Shown here one piece after another: positions 11,701 to 23,448 of a stretch of 64,000 nt of DNA; the first letter of the stretch is position 1; each line of letters opens with the position of its first letter. The notes beneath the pieces were generated by a model. The model saw only the letters and a program-made list of their open reading frames with translations. It made no database searches and was not told the origin of the DNA. This stretch comes from Brachionus rotundiformis (Eukaryota > Rotifera > Eurotatoria > Ploima > Brachionidae), in assembly GCA_016802295.1 (NCBI GenBank), contig JAESIW010000138.1, positions 1,125,904-1,189,903 of the forward strand. The letters run 5' to 3'. Made by a program: the position numbers and the translations under genes.

Positions 11701-14159
11701 CGAAGACTCGGCAATCGAAGAGGACGCTCTCAGTCAAAATATTCCAATATATACCAGCACTGCTGAATTTGTTACCAGTCGAACCATCACAATACCAACA
11801 CATGAAAACTCATCTTTTTATGCCATAGATACTGACAATGTTGACAATGTGACAGTGAAACAGCCAAATTTTGAAATTAAAAAAGCGGAAAGTGTGGACA
11901 AAGAAACAGAAATTGATGGTGAATTGGCAAAAAATTTAAGAAAGGACAAAGAATATAGGCTTAAATGTGAAAACCTTACCGAAAATTTGGACAAACTCAA
12001 AGCTGAAAAGGCTTCCACTGAACAGAAGTTGATATCTCTGTTTTCAGAGCTGAAGCAACTTCAAAATGAAAACTATAATCTAGCTAATAAACATGAGACT
12101 CAAATTCAACTCTTAAATGAACAAATTAATAATTATCAGGTAGGATAATTGTTAATTTTTAATCTAAAAGATAGAATTTTTTTTCTCTCAAGGAAGAAAT
12201 AGTTAGATTTAAAAACGAAAATAACCAACTTAGATTTCAACAGACCAAAAACAACAACGAGCTTACTCAGCTAATGTAAGTCTATTTAAATAAATTAGAA
12301 AGAAAATAATTTAGTTATTTTACAACAAATTTAATAATTATTTACTATTTTTTATTTTTTTATTTTTATTTTTATTTATTATTTCAATTGACGCCTCGTA
12401 GGCGATGTTATAAAATAAAAAGAGAGAAAGAGCAAGTGAAAAAAAAAAGAAAATAAAAATGATAAAAATATACTAGTTAAAAAAGTCAAGTTAAATAAGT
12501 TTAGTTTCTAAATTTTTTAAATTATATTTCTAGTTTTTAAAGGAAATGATTTGAATAAATTCTTTAATCCTCAGAAAGTTAAACTTTTTTGGTTTCAATG
12601 CAAATGTTAAGTTAGTTTTGTCGTCTAAGCAATTAAGGATATCTAGGCTTGGACCAAGATAATTTTTTTTAATTTTTAATAAAATTTAAATTTTGCTCAA
12701 TAAATTTCATTAAATTTCACAATCTAAATTTTAAATTAAATATTAAAAAAATCTATTCAAATATATAAACAATAGATAAATTAAAATAATCTAAATTTTT
12801 TATTAAATTAATTTTTTAAAAAGAGAAAATTATGAGGACAAGATAAGCCAATCTAATTCGCAGGTAAACAAAATTAAAAATGAAATGGAAGTGCTCCGAA
12901 TCGAGAATGATAAGCTTCAACAACGATGTGAAGAATTAAGTGAGACAATAAACAAAAATTTGAATGAATCCATTAAAAGAAGGTACCAAAAAATAAAAAA
13001 TAATAATCAACTTTCTAATTTTAAAATTAATAAAGCGCTGAATACAATTCCGAAGTATCAAATTATACCCTTGAATTGTCAAAAATTAAGCTAGAAAATG
13101 AAAATTATAAGAACGAGAATGAAAAGTTAATCAATGAAATGTATAACCAAAAGCAGGAACACGCTAAGTCAACTGAAGAGCTAAAACGAAAGATAATAAT
13201 TTATGAGAATGATATATCCTTAATGAACAAAGACATTAGAAAGCTTGAAATTGATCTTAACAGTTCTCGTTTGGACTACAGAGTCAAATGTGACGAGATA
13301 GAACGCCTACAGCACTCATTAGTTGAATTAGATGATCTAAAAGATAAATACTCAGAAACTGAGCACAAGTTGAGCAATCAAATAAAAACAAGTCAAAATG
13401 TTCAAGACAAATTACATCAATTACAAAATGAGCTCATTTCCAAGGGATTTGCTAATGATGCCAACCTAATTACCAGCTCAGCTGATGCCAATTATGAAAA
13501 TATAATTGATAATTTAAAGTATATAATCAATGAACATCTAAACCTAAGAAATTTGAGCACCCAAAGCGAAATTGATGAACTAAGGCTTAAGGTAATATGT
13601 CAAAAAATTTTATTATTTTTTTATCTAAAGTTATAATAGAATAATATAATTTCAAATTTTTTTTCTTTGTTCCTGTCAATTTTTGACCAAAAAATGGTCG
13701 TGGAACAACTAGATCCTTTTAACTTAATTTAGTTCTATTGCTAAGTGGTTTAAGTTAAAATGGGAAAAAATTAATCAATTAATTTGGTTATCTATTTTGA
13801 TTTTATTTAAATATTATTGAAAAAAAATATGTTTTAGATTCACGATTTGCATATGAAATTAAACCATGAAAAATTGCAAAATGAATCGTTGGAAATGAAG
13901 TTCAAATTGGTCGATCAGGACAACCAGAATTTGCGAAAAACACTCCTTTACAATAGTAGAAAAAATTTGAGTTCTGATAAGTGAGCAAACGTTTCCAATA
14001 AATTAAAATCTGTGTATTTAATTAAATTTTATCTCTAGATCTAACAAGAATCATATGGAACAAGTAAATGAATTGATTGAAAAAGCTCAGAAAAACGCAT
14101 TGTCTGTATTGGCATCACATTCTTACAAGAATTCCAATGAACTAAATGTAACCAATTAA
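8749..14159 (+). CDS. Long coiled-coil protein, unidentified
   Basis: Twelve exons: 8749-8871, 8922-9110, 10740-10844, 10905-10979, 11055-11195, 11269-11463, 11519-12139, 12193-12275, 12824-12982, 13036-13591, 13838-13980 and 14039-14159. All junction phases agree and give about 836 residues. After a short head (MSFSFNRSYTKSCYVLPIKL) almost the whole product is heptad-type coiled coil rich in Leu, Glu, Lys, Gln and Asn, interrupted near residues 345-410 by a Ser/Thr-rich non-helical segment (SQNIPIYTSTAEFVTSRTIT). A less repetitive block encoded at 11269-11463 (YRDIITHLYKQKMNALRQL, then FTFYIQEINPDIGQDPLDA) may be a small folded domain. The pattern fits centrosomal, ciliary or Golgi tethers, but I cannot name a family. 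Introns 2 (1.6 kb) and 8 (0.55 kb) are long; the first donor (GTCCGT) is weak and could instead lie at 8857. Confidence 0.7.
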
Positions 14160-14287
14160 GCCAGTGTTAGAAAAAATTTTTTTTTACTAACTTTATGTAT
14201 ATTTTAATTATAAAGCTTTAATAATTACATAAATAAAAGTCAATTAAATATTTTATTAATTTTTTAATTTTAAATTTAATCAAAAAG

Positions 14288-15012
14288 ATGTTTAGAAAAA
14301 TTTTAATAATTGTCTTATTATGCAGTCACTTGGAGCAAACAAAAGCAAGTTTATACGGTTTTTCTTTTGGCAGCTGTGCACAAGTTCCGATCATGTTAGA
14401 TTTTGACATTACCAGGGTAAAAATTTACCAATTAAATAAAATTTTTTTCCTGAAATTTAATTCAAAATTTTCCAGTATATTAAAATAATTAATAGAATAT
14501 TTTTACTCTGCTTCTAGTATCTTGGCACTTGGTATGAAATAGAACGAATCCCAGTGTTTTTTGAACGAGGCTTAAAGTGTGTTAAAGCAAACTATGATTT
14601 ATTATCAGATAACAAAATATCTGTCATAAATTCTGGAATTATGAAGTAATACAGCTAAAATTTGACTGTCGCTTTGATTAAATTTTAATTAATTAGAAGC
14701 GGAAAGCCTAGCTCGGCTAAAGGCGAAGGCTATGCTCCCAATGCCACCGAGCCCAATAAACTATATGTCGATTTTGGAAATATTGGTAAACACTCTGATA
14801 GAAATAATTCAGCCAATTACCATGTTTGGTTAACTGATTATGACACATTTTCTCTAGTCTATTCCTGTAGAACTATCTTAGGCTTTGTTAAATTTGAAGT
14901 CTTGTCTAGAAGCAAGGATTTAGATGAACAAAAAATTGAAGAACTAAAAGATGTTTTAAGCTCTTCAGGTGTTGATAAAACAAATCTGATCCGAGTGGCT
15001 CAAAATTGCTAG
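14288..15012 (+). CDS. ApoD: Apolipoprotein D-like secreted lipocalin
   Basis: Three exons, 14288-14416, 14518-14645 and 14697-15012, give 190 residues. Lipocalins of the ApoD/Lazarillo group are secreted eight-stranded barrels that bind small lipids and protect membranes from oxidation. A signal peptide (FRKILIIVLLCSHLEQTKA) is followed by GSCAQVPIMLDFDITRYLGT and WYEIERIPVFFERGLKCVKA, which contains the GxW signature, then NYDLLSDNKISVIN, the YHVWLTDYDTFSLVYSCRT block (the TDY signature) and the final VAQNC. Cysteines at the N-terminal FGSCAQ, in the KCVKA segment, in YSC and at the C-terminus fit the two family disulphides. Length is normal. Confidence 0.92.
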
Positions 15013-17200
15013 CTCGTAGAGAAAAGCAAGATGATAATTATAGACTTTAAAATTAGCTAATTTCTTTGTATGCCGCTATTATTACTATTATTTTTTTTTA
15101 AAATTTATTATTCTATTTAATTAAATAAAGTAAACGCAAAATATTGATCCAAAATCATAATCAAAATTTAAAAATTATAAATATATATATATACATTTAA
15201 AATAATTCTTCAAACTGCAGATTATTTAACAAAAAATAAGCGTCTCAGAGTCTTCAGAATTCCTCTATTCCCAACTCAAAATTTTAATAAATTTAATTAA
15301 GTCTAAATTTCTTGAGGCACTTTTATTTTTCTAAAATAAATATTTTTTTATATTTATCTTTGTCTGATATGAGTTTTTTTAGTTAATTAATAGTAAAAAG
15401 ATACTTAATTAGATAATTTTTTTCAATAATTTTAATCGTACTTTTTTCCTTGACGCAATTCGATACAATATTTTGATCAACTTCCTAATCAGATCTAATT
15501 TTATGATTAATTGTCATGCGTAGGAAATTAATGACTTAAATAATTTTTATCTAAACAAGAGAGAACAAACTTTATTCTTACTGAATAGTTTTGCCCGGTT
15601 AATCGGCAACATAGGTGCCGGATGACGGTGCCTAGAATTTCAATACTCATCTAGAATCATCTACAATCAGTGTTATTATATCTAAATGTGCTTTTATGTG
15701 ATTTTCGGATCAAAATATCTGCTAAATAATTAGTTTTTCAACAAGAATTATGTAATTAATCAAATAATTGTTATAGGCAATAAAAAAATTTAGAAGATAA
15801 AAAAAAATCTTCCTGATATTTAATCTTAGTTTGATCAGCACCTTGAACAAATTCGTTTTTATCTAAGTTATCCAAAGTTATATTTTATTAAAAATCAATT
15901 TTTTACATAATTAATTTATTTTAAACAATATGGTCGATTATCTTTTTTTAATCTCATTCGACCTAATTTTTTTCTAGACAGTTTAAAATTGGCTTTATTT
16001 AAAAAAAATTTTTAAAAAAATTTTATTAGTTTTCGATAGGCGCTCAGTTGTAGATAAAGTACTTAAAAATTAATATTTACAATAGATGATTACGTTGAAA
16101 TAAAAGGTAAATAAATCACATTTTTGAAGATAAATTTTTTTCCTAAAACCAAATCCCCTATTATCTAAGAGTAAATTGTTTTTTTTTTTTATGAATATAT
16201 TTTGTTTAAATAAACTGAGCTTAGTTAAATAGGCTTTACCAACTTACTGTAATCCATGGTTAAATTCTAATGAGCATTTTTAGGTTTATCATGTTTCACG
16301 CCAAACGCAAACTCGAAAACTTAAAACCGATGACTTTTTATTATTTTCTTATCTAAATTTATAATAGCCTAAAAATTGGACTTTGATGAAGGATTATCTT
16401 AGTCACAAAAATAAAAATTCATTTAATTTTCTAATTTGGTAACCCTGGAGAGATAAATTTTTCTTTTCCAAGACAAAACTAATAGCATCAATTTTAACTT
16501 AATTTAAGAAGTATATACTGTCTATAAGATTTAAAAAAAAAGGTTCTTTTTCACTAATTTATGTTTTTTGAAATCTCAACATCACCTAAATGTTCCATTC
16601 TTATCAAATGGCAAACTAGATTATTTATCTACACACTTAATTAGCGCCAATTCGAGCTCAAATTTTGCATGATTAAGGTGGCCCGAGGTAGTTTGTTTCA
16701 TTTAATTTAAAATCAATAATTTGTTTTAGTTTCATAATTTATTAAAATTGGGAAATTTTTCTTATCAGAATGGAAGTTAAATCCGAGCATTTAGGTGCAA
16801 TATTAAATTAATTCCTTTCTCTTTTTGGAACGATCCAAGATCGCACTCTTAATGAAGCTAAAAGCTTTTATAAATTCATGAATATTCATTTTATATAAAT
16901 GTTTTTTAATTTTTTTTTAAATGAAAAAAAAGAATTTTAAAAATTGACTCAATTATTAAGCATTTTGATTAAGTGAAAGTTTTTCTAATTATAGAGACTA
17001 TGTCTAGAAATTGAATTTATCTATTCTCAATCATCTTAAATTTAGAGGACTTGATATTTTTTAATATTTCAGACTAATCTTTACCAAAACACTTGGGATG
17101 TAATTATAATTTTTTTGTTAACAACAAAATTATTTTAACAAATTTAGATTTTATCTAAAGAGAAAAAAAATATAATAAATGTAAATTTTGTGGACAGAGA
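15013..17200. other. Long non-coding interval
   Basis: About 2.2 kb of A+T-rich DNA between the lipocalin and EFA6. It has an (AT)n run near 15178-15195 and a small less A+T-rich patch at 15595-15640 with a repeated GGTGCC word, but no convincing gene. It probably contains the EFA6 promoter and 5' leader. Confidence 0.4.
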
Positions 17201-20200
17201 ATGGCTTGTGCGAACTCACCGAAGACCACATTTAAAGTGGTCGAAATTTACCGAAACAATTCATCAAGCAATCTTTTGAATACGAGTGGTCAAACAGATG
17301 ACGAAACAAAATTGAGTCAGATGTATCACTTGCTCGGCTTTAGCCTAATTGGGGGCTATTCAACCGAATTGCCCATCACCATTGTGGACATAATGAACCA
17401 AAATGGCAAAAGCGTTAAAGTATTATGGACACTATTTTTCACCAATAGAGATAACAGTTTTATTTTTATAGGTTGAAGAAGGTGATATTATACTCGAAAT
17501 AAATGGTATTAGTACAAGACACATGACATTAAAAGAAGGTATTTAAATACTAGTATTAAAAGTTTTTTGATTAAAAATTTTGGTATTTTAAGTATACAAG
17601 CAATTAAGGTGTTGTGGAAATCGAATATTTTTAAAAATAAAATCAGGTAATTAATAAATCCTTAGGAATTGTTTTTCTTAAAATCCTTTCCTTTTAAAAA
17701 GGTTTCTAATTAAAACAAAGGGTGTAATTCAAACTATCTAGGGCTTAATTTTTTATCATTTCCGTTCTGAAGCGAAATTATCATTTTTTTTCAAAATAAA
17801 ATTTAAAATTATTTATTAAGTGAGTACAAAATATATTTATTTGACAAAAAAAGTAATTAGTAAAATTTAAAATTTATGCACAGTTATTAAAGTAAATAAT
17901 TATCATTTTATGTTCGATTGAAGACACAAAGAGCCCAAAAACAAAAATTAGATAAAAATTTTTATATTCGGAAGATAATTTTTATTTTGATTGTTGTAAA
18001 GGAAATTAAAAATTCTTTCTAAATACTCTTTATATTAATTAAAAAATAATCCAAATGTCAATTTCAAGATTTTTAGGTAACATTTTAAGTTAAATTGCTT
18101 AATTAGGAGCCCGCTTTGACACGAGATCAGCTATTTAAAAAGAAATTCAGCATCCGGTTAATACACACAAGCTAAAGATTAGATAAGAAAATTATTTTTT
18201 AATTTAAAGCCTTGCGCAGGCAAACTAATAAATGTCTAAAATAAATAGTTCCCTTTAGATATTATCTTTTAATAAAAAAACATTTCCCAGTATGTTTATT
18301 TTTTATTCCTCAAGATTCGGACTATAGACAAAGATTAAACGAGTTGCTCAAACAAACAGAAAATTTGAATTCTTTGGACACTCTTGGTCGTGCTAGCAGC
18401 AAAAGCTGTGACAACTATTCATTCCTAACCAATTCGACCACAATTCAAAATATATCCACAACCACCTTGGAAAACTCGATATCTGCTTCTGAGTCAACAG
18501 GGTCTATTCAAAATAAAGTATCAGTGAGTGACACGATCACAAACGATCTCACAGATCAATCATCCAATTCTCCATTAAGCTCAAACGATTCATCAGATTG
18601 TACTACCGAATCAGAAACCCATAGTGAACATGTTTACGACAATCAATTGAATACCAAAATGCCCACTGATCTACCACTAATGCAGACAAACACTTCGACA
18701 GCATTGAACTTTCAGGTGGAAATTGACGATTTGGTCAAGCAGAAAATAGACGAAAAGCTCAAAGAATGTGAAACAGGAGACTCGGACTCAGACTCCGAAG
18801 TTCAAGCTTACATGCCCAAAGCAGTTGATCTGCCATCGGCACAAAGACTTGCCAAACGATTGTACTATTTAGATGGATTCAAATCAAGCGATGTAGTCAG
18901 ACATTTATCAAAAAAGTAAGACAACAAAATCTATTTTTTCACCCACCTCAACTTATTAACTAACCTAAGCCGAGAAATTGTTCTTTTTGTATTTAATTTT
19001 TCTTAGTCATGAAATTTTTAAATTATTAAATTATTAATTTATTTACTTAATTTTTTTTGCCTGATTAGCTTAATTTGCGTCATTTGAATGAAATTAAAAA
19101 CTAAGGGCTTACTTGAGGTCTATAGGGATTTAGTTGGCGGATATCGTTTCTTAAACTGCTGCAATTAGTGATGCATCAGTTTACCTTGTAGTAAATAAAG
19201 CCCTGATTAGAAAAAATTGAAATAGTTTCGATTAATTATGCTATTTGAAATTAATAATTAATTTCTTTCATACTTTAGAACAGAACCAAGAAAAAAGACG
19301 AGCAAATTAGGGAAAAAAATCAATAAATTTCATATTACTTGGATTTTTGTTTCACTATTTTCTCTCTCTAAGCGCTTAGAACCAATCTTTGGCCGTCATT
19401 TTATGCGCATCTTGAATATCCTAATTTGACTTGGTAATTAGAAAGCTGAAATGGATTTGGCATACGAATATGCCGCTAATGTATAGAGAATTCTTAATTC
19501 ATTTTTTTTTTTAATCACCAGGGTTCAATGACTCAATGAATACTTAAATAAAGAAAGTTCTTGACAAGTTTGTTGAATTATTTTTAAGTGTTGTTCATTT
19601 TAAAGGAAGCGTAATTTTAACAATAAAAAATAAGAATAAAGAAATATTGTAATTTAGTGATTGTGTTTGAGCTCCACTATTGAGACACTTGCACAACCGG
19701 ATCTTTTTTTTTTCCATTTAAAATTTTCATAAATTTATTCTATGTACCAATCTCAGTCGATCATAGTTCTTTTAATTATTAAAAAATAAAGTTTTCTGTC
19801 CAATTTGAAAAATTATTTAAAATTATTTCAAAAAGACAAAAACTCGGTCATTTTGAATTTATTTGCAATACATGTGTCCTTGAAGACAAATTCAATGTCG
19901 GTTTCAAACATTAAATTCAACAAAGTACACTCGTGAGTGTCCTAAAAGACAAATTTAGTGACATCATAAAGTGCAAGACTTTTCTTATTCATTTAATGGG
20001 TAATTTAGTGCCATTGGGAACCACTCAGGTGTTATTTACTTTTTAAGTATGCTTTTATTATCTTTGTTCATATGGTATTAATTCTGAATGGCACTAAGTG
20101 ATCAAGTAAATTATCTGGTTTATTCGAGTGTAAAAAAAATGATTTTTAGACTAAGTGATATAAATGATAATTTAAAAAAATCAATGACTCGATAATAAAA

Positions 20201-22199
20201 GCATGGCTGATCAATTCTGAGACCAAGTTTAATTTTAATCAATAAATAGATTATTGTTTATTTGAGCAAATACATAGAAGAAAGAAAATAAATTATTTGC
20301 TTTGATCGAGGACTAACGGGACCCGGAAATTTATTTATTTTCTTTTCAAAAATTCTCTTCATTAATTTGGTATTAAGCCTTATCATTCAAATTATTCCCT
20401 ATTCAGTTAAATAATTTTTTTTTCTCTTTTTATTATTATTATTTTTTTCTCAATTGATTACGCAATGTGTAAATCATAAATTTTTAGTAGATTTTTGTTG
20501 GAAAAACTCGGTAAACTAACAAATATAATGTACATATTTACCAAGTTGAAGTTTTATATTTGCTTTTTGAAGCACTAACTGGAAAATAATAATGTTCAAA
20601 AATTAATAGTTTAATATTTTTGAATTCAAAATTTGATCTAATGTGTTGCAGCTCGGCTGAATCTGGGTTAGCTTGGTAGTCCAAATGTGAATAAATATTT
20701 TTCTAAAAAAATTTTTTTCTCTTCAGAAACGACTTTAGCTCGCTGGTTGCCGAGGAGTACCTGAGGCTCTTCAATTTTCAAAGTCTTACCTTGGATGCAG
20801 CGCTGAGAAAATTTCTCAAGCAATTCCAATTGGTTGGCGATGCGCAGGAAAAAGAACGCGTCCTAATGTACTTTGCCAAGCGCTATGTGGATGCCAACAA
20901 CACCACTTTTACCGATGTAGACAGTTGTCACACTCTCACCTGTGCCATAATGCTTCTAAATACCGATCTACATGATTCGGTAATTAGAAATACAATTAAT
21001 CTATCTACTTGTTATTTTTAATTTAAATTTTTAATTAAAAGAAAATTCAAAATAAAATGACCCTTAGCGAGTTTATTGAGAATTTAAAAGGCCTAAATAA
21101 TGGTTATAATTTTTCCGAGATTCTGCTTGAGTCCTTGTACAGTGCTATCAAAAATGAACCTCTAGAATTTGCTTGGTAAAAAAATTGCATTTTTTTTTCA
21201 AAATTAATTAATTAAAATAAAAAATAATAATTAAGTTTGGATAATGATGATTATGACGAGGTGAATGGTGCCGGGTCGAATCAAATCAGCGGAAATTACA
21301 CACTTCGTCCACTCAATTCCAATCCATTTTTGCAGTTGCCAGACCCGCACACTGCAAAGGAGTACAAGTTTGGATGGTTGCTCAGAAAATGCTGCTTGGA
21401 CTCGGACGGAAAAAAGTCAACCTTTCTTAAACGCAGTTGGAAAATGTTCTACGCCAGCCTACGCGACATGGTACTTTATCTACACAAAGACGATAAAGTA
21501 TTTAAAAACAACTCATTTGATAATATCAACAATGCCATCCGTATCCATCACGCGTATGCCAGTGTTGCATCCGACTACAAGAAAAAACAATTCGTATTTA
21601 GGCTAAAGACGGCCGACTGGGCCGAGTATTTGTTCCAAGCAGCCAATTCAAATGAGCTTTACGAATGGGTGAGCACTATTAATTTAATAGCAGCCATGTT
21701 TTCCAGTCCACCGTTGCCAGGCGCCATTGGATCAAACAAGTCGTTCCAGAGACCCCTGTTACCAGTGTCCAAAACCCGATATTCCATGCACGAACAATTC
21801 GAGTATCATAAAAAGCATTTAAAACAGCTCAAGGGCGACCTGAGCCGCTTGGAATCGGCCGCAGGCGCCTTCAATAATCCTCAAACTCACACGCCAATAG
21901 TTCACTTTGATAAAGAAAAGTACAACTATCTCCAATTCGAGATACAAAGGTACACTGTGTACGCTGGTATTCTCGATGAAAAGATCCAAAACGAGCAGGG
22001 TAACCAAACTCCCCAGTCTCCAAAACCGGTTGTTATAAACGAGCTTAATCCGTCAAGTATATACCTGAATGGTGGTCTGGTCAATGGTGCTCTCACCTTT
22101 CCCGAATCGAATTCAATCAAACAGACTATTCTACATGGCTGTTCGACCGTGTCGCCAAGCAACACTCTCTCAAATACAAGTTCGAAAAAAATCAACTAA
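17201..22199 (+). CDS. PSD: EFA6/PSD Arf6 guanine-nucleotide exchange factor (PDZ-Sec7-PH)
   Basis: Seven exons, 17201-17419, 17472-17538, 17593-17646, 18315-18915, 20727-20979, 21042-21175 and 21236-22199, give about 763 residues. EFA6 proteins activate Arf6 at the plasma membrane and control cortical actin and microtubules. Exons 1-3 encode a PDZ domain (GFSLIGG; VEEGDIILEINGISTRHM; KEVYKQLRCCGNRIFLKI), as I recall for insect Efa6. Exon 4 is a Ser/Thr-rich linker ending RLAKRLYYLDGFKSSDVVRH, the start of Sec7. Sec7 continues through SLVAEEYLRLFNFQSLTLDA and HTLTCAIMLLNTDLHDS. The PH domain follows (EYKFGWLLRKCC to VSTINLIAAMF), then a coiled coil. The Sec7 glutamic finger position is Asp352 (codon 20839-20841; LVGDAQEKERV instead of GETQ/GEAQ). 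The acceptor at 17593 was preferred to 17601 because only it keeps phase. Confidence 0.93.
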
Positions 22200-23448
22200 A
22201 AAGCTTTAATCATACATCTAGAATCTTAATCGAATAATCGAAGATTTGCTTATGGGTCAATTATTTTTAATAATCAATAGTTTATTATTATCATTATTAT
22301 TTTTTTTTGTTAAATAATTAATTTTTTATTTAATCAATTGTTAATTAAACTTGAAAAATTTAATTAAATTTTATACATTTTCGAAATTGGATATTTCTTT
22401 TTTTAGCCTATTAGTCTTCTCTTATTCTTCGGGGGTTTACTGTTCAAACACTTGTTTGCTTTCATTTAATAATTGTAAACTAAATTTTAATTCTATATTA
22501 AAAATAATAAAAATTATATTGAGATTTTAAAAGCGATCAAAGTCTTTTAATCGATTTTTTAAATTAAATAATGATCAATAATTAATTAGCGCCTTTGTGC
22601 CAAGGGGTCTGATTAAAAATTTGAATTTTTAATTAAACAGATATGTAATACCACTTTCATTAAAAAAAGTGTTATGCGAATTAGCTAAAATAAATTATTA
22701 ACTAAAAATCAAGAGTACGAATAGATTTTTTGATATGAAAAAAAATTAGATATTTATCTATTCTCATTTGAAAAAGTTGATTAAATTTATCAAGTATTAA
22801 AATTTTATTGATTTTTCAAAGAAATTAAAAATAAATAATCAGCTTAATAGTTACATCAATTTTTATCTTATATTTTATCATAAATAATCATAAATTTAGA
22901 TGGTGAAATAATAAAAATTTTGATAAATCATAGTGTAAATAATCCTGTTAATTTTATAATCTTTTTTACAAATATCAATCGAGTCCAGTGAAAAATGTGA
23001 ACATTTTGTCAACATAATTTCTGGTCACATATTTGGTGACCAAAATTAATACACAAATGAATGAAAAAATTTTAATTAAATGAAAAAAAATAAAATCCCA
23101 CAAATGTCATTTTATTTAATTTTTATATTTTATCTTGGTTTTGATACCTATGGTCAAATTTTTCGTAAACATTTGTTCATATTTTCCACTAGATCATATT
23201 AATCTTTAAATAAAAAATACAGTAAGAATTACCAAGCCTGGTAGTACTAAAATTGTATTAAAAATAATAAATATTATTATTAAAACTGAATTAATTTATT
23301 AAATTATTTAAAAAATAAATTTTTATTATATATTTTTAAAGTAAAATTATTAATTAAAAAATTGTCTACAGACAAAAATATATTCAACACTAATTTTATT
23401 CAACAATTGAGCCTACTTTTAGAAAATTAAAATATAAAATTTTAAAAA
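22200..23448. other. Non-coding interval
   Basis: About 1.25 kb of A+T-rich DNA after EFA6. It begins with the EFA6 3' region and shows no open frame, RNA gene or terminal inverted repeats that would flag a transposon edge for the transposase-like gene downstream. Confidence 0.4.

Noticed and set aside
15595..15640. Less A+T-rich patch with repeated GGTGCC, considered as a ribozyme or RNA gene
   Set aside because: No consistent stem-loop or known ribozyme core could be drawn.
17601..17646. Alternative PDZ exon 3 start at 17601 (AIKVLWKSN reading)
   Set aside because: It leaves phase 2 with no compatible next exon, while the acceptor at 17593 keeps phase and gives a better PDZ helix and last strand.
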